From: Verrucomicrobiia bacterium
GTDB taxonomy: Bacteria > Verrucomicrobiota > Verrucomicrobiia > CAIQCK01
Direction: 5' to 3'
DNA: 6,028 nucleotides
Assembly: GCA_026417675.1 (NCBI GenBank)
Contig: JAOACV010000005.1
Coordinates: 10,976 to 17,003, forward strand
A model generated the notes under the pieces. The model saw only the letters and a program-made list of their open reading frames with translations. It searched no databases and was not told the origin of the DNA. The translations under genes were made by a program, and so were the position numbers. This document shows positions 5,617 to 6,028 of the stretch, piece by piece. Position 1 is the first letter of the stretch. The number at the start of each line of letters is the position of its first letter.

Positions 5617-6028
5617 TCAGTCCGCGCGCCGGTCTTGAGGCAGCGCCAACAGATCGAGATGGGTCATCGCGCCGTCGGCCTTGAAACGGGCGAGGATTTC
5701 CCCATCGCTCGCACGAGTGAAAGTCCCTGGCGAATCCTTCTCAACGATGAACAGGTCGTAGCCCGGCGACCGCAGTTGTTGCAGATAGGCTTCCGGCGTT
5801 ATGTCCGACATCGCCATCAACATCTGCGGCCCGAACTCGCTCAGGATCACCGGCCGATGGCGGCGGAGGAGACCGAGCATCCCCCGCAACGCCCGCCCCT
5901 CGCAGCCTTCGATGTCCATCTTGATGAAATCCACACGCTCGAGACCAAGTTCGCCCACCAGCTTGTCAATCGTGGTCAGCGGAACCTCGGGGCCGGGCCG
6001 TGCCTTCTCCGGGCGCATGACAACGCCT
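5617..6028 (-). CDS. FkbM family methyltransferase, C-terminal part
   Basis: This is the C-terminal 137 or so residues of a SAM-dependent methyltransferase of the FkbM type (Methyltransf_21). The gene enters from the right edge. The frame stays open above the first in-window Met (6018), so that Met is most likely internal. The diagnostic segment is VPLTTIDKL followed by VDFIKMDIEGCEGRAL (FIKMDIEG is at 5928-5905), a core strand and acidic loop highly typical of the family. VILSEF follows about 20 residues later. The glycine-rich SAM-binding motif I should lie in the missing N-terminal part, so its state cannot be checked. FkbM-type enzymes usually O-methylate hydroxyl groups on sugars, polysaccharides or polyketides. 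The next gene, 25 nt downstream on the same strand, encodes an exported glycosidase-like protein. This suggests a role in glycan modification, but that is inference from context. The C-terminus ends QDRRAD. Confidence 0.9.
   Translation of the reverse strand, partial: GVVMRPEKARPGPEVPLTTIDKLVGELGLERVDFIKMDIEGCEGRALRGMLGLLRRHRPVILSEFGPQMLMAMSDITPEAYLQQLRSPGYDLFIVEKDSPGTFTRASDGEILARFKADGAMTHLDLLALPQDRRAD

Noticed and set aside
1..6028. CRISPR array, tRNA/rRNA genes, insertion sequence or phage elements
   Set aside because: I saw no regularly spaced direct repeats, tRNA-like folds, transposase motifs or integrase/phage genes on reading both strands.

Overview
This is a GC-rich bacterial window with five recognisable genes and one candidate small gene. 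The content suggests Verrucomicrobiota (Pedosphaera/Limisphaera-like lineages), or more loosely the Planctomycetota-Verrucomicrobiota group. The reasons are a Tat-exported, glycosidase-like protein of a kind I associate with those phyla, an unnamed membrane protein with a loop motif I recall from verrucomicrobial proteins, and an intergenic segment resembling dispersed repeats of those genomes. This assignment rests on memory of families, not on a search, and is moderate to low in confidence.

Layout, left to right. On the minus strand, from 758 off the left edge, lies the N-terminal part of a CtpA-type S41 carboxy-terminal processing protease: membrane anchor, PDZ domain and the start of the protease core. 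Directly upstream of it and overlapping its start by 7 nt is a possible 45-codon basic small protein (752-889, minus) with a very good ribosome binding site. A gene-poor divergent intergenic region (890-1326) follows. It contains hairpins and possible repeat sequence.

On the plus strand, comM (1327-2883) is a complete YifB/ComM AAA+ ATPase with intact Walker A, Walker B and sensor motifs. Fourteen nt after its stop begins a 326-residue protein with about eight membrane segments and no known function (2898-3878). The two are probably cotranscribed. A stem-loop (3939-3961) separates this pair from the convergent minus-strand genes.

On the minus strand, reading from the right edge, come the C-terminal part of an FkbM-type methyltransferase (6028-5617) and, 25 nt later, a complete Tat-signal protein with a putative glycoside-hydrolase-like barrel and a C-terminal beta-rich region (5591-3963). 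These two are probably one transcription unit concerned with glycans or the cell surface, though their substrates cannot be read from the sequence.

I see no RNA genes, CRISPR array, insertion sequence, phage gene or attachment site. Most of the window looks like ordinary chromosomal sequence. The points most worth a second look are the candidate small gene coupled to the protease, the uncharacterised membrane protein in the comM operon, and the glycosidase-like protein.
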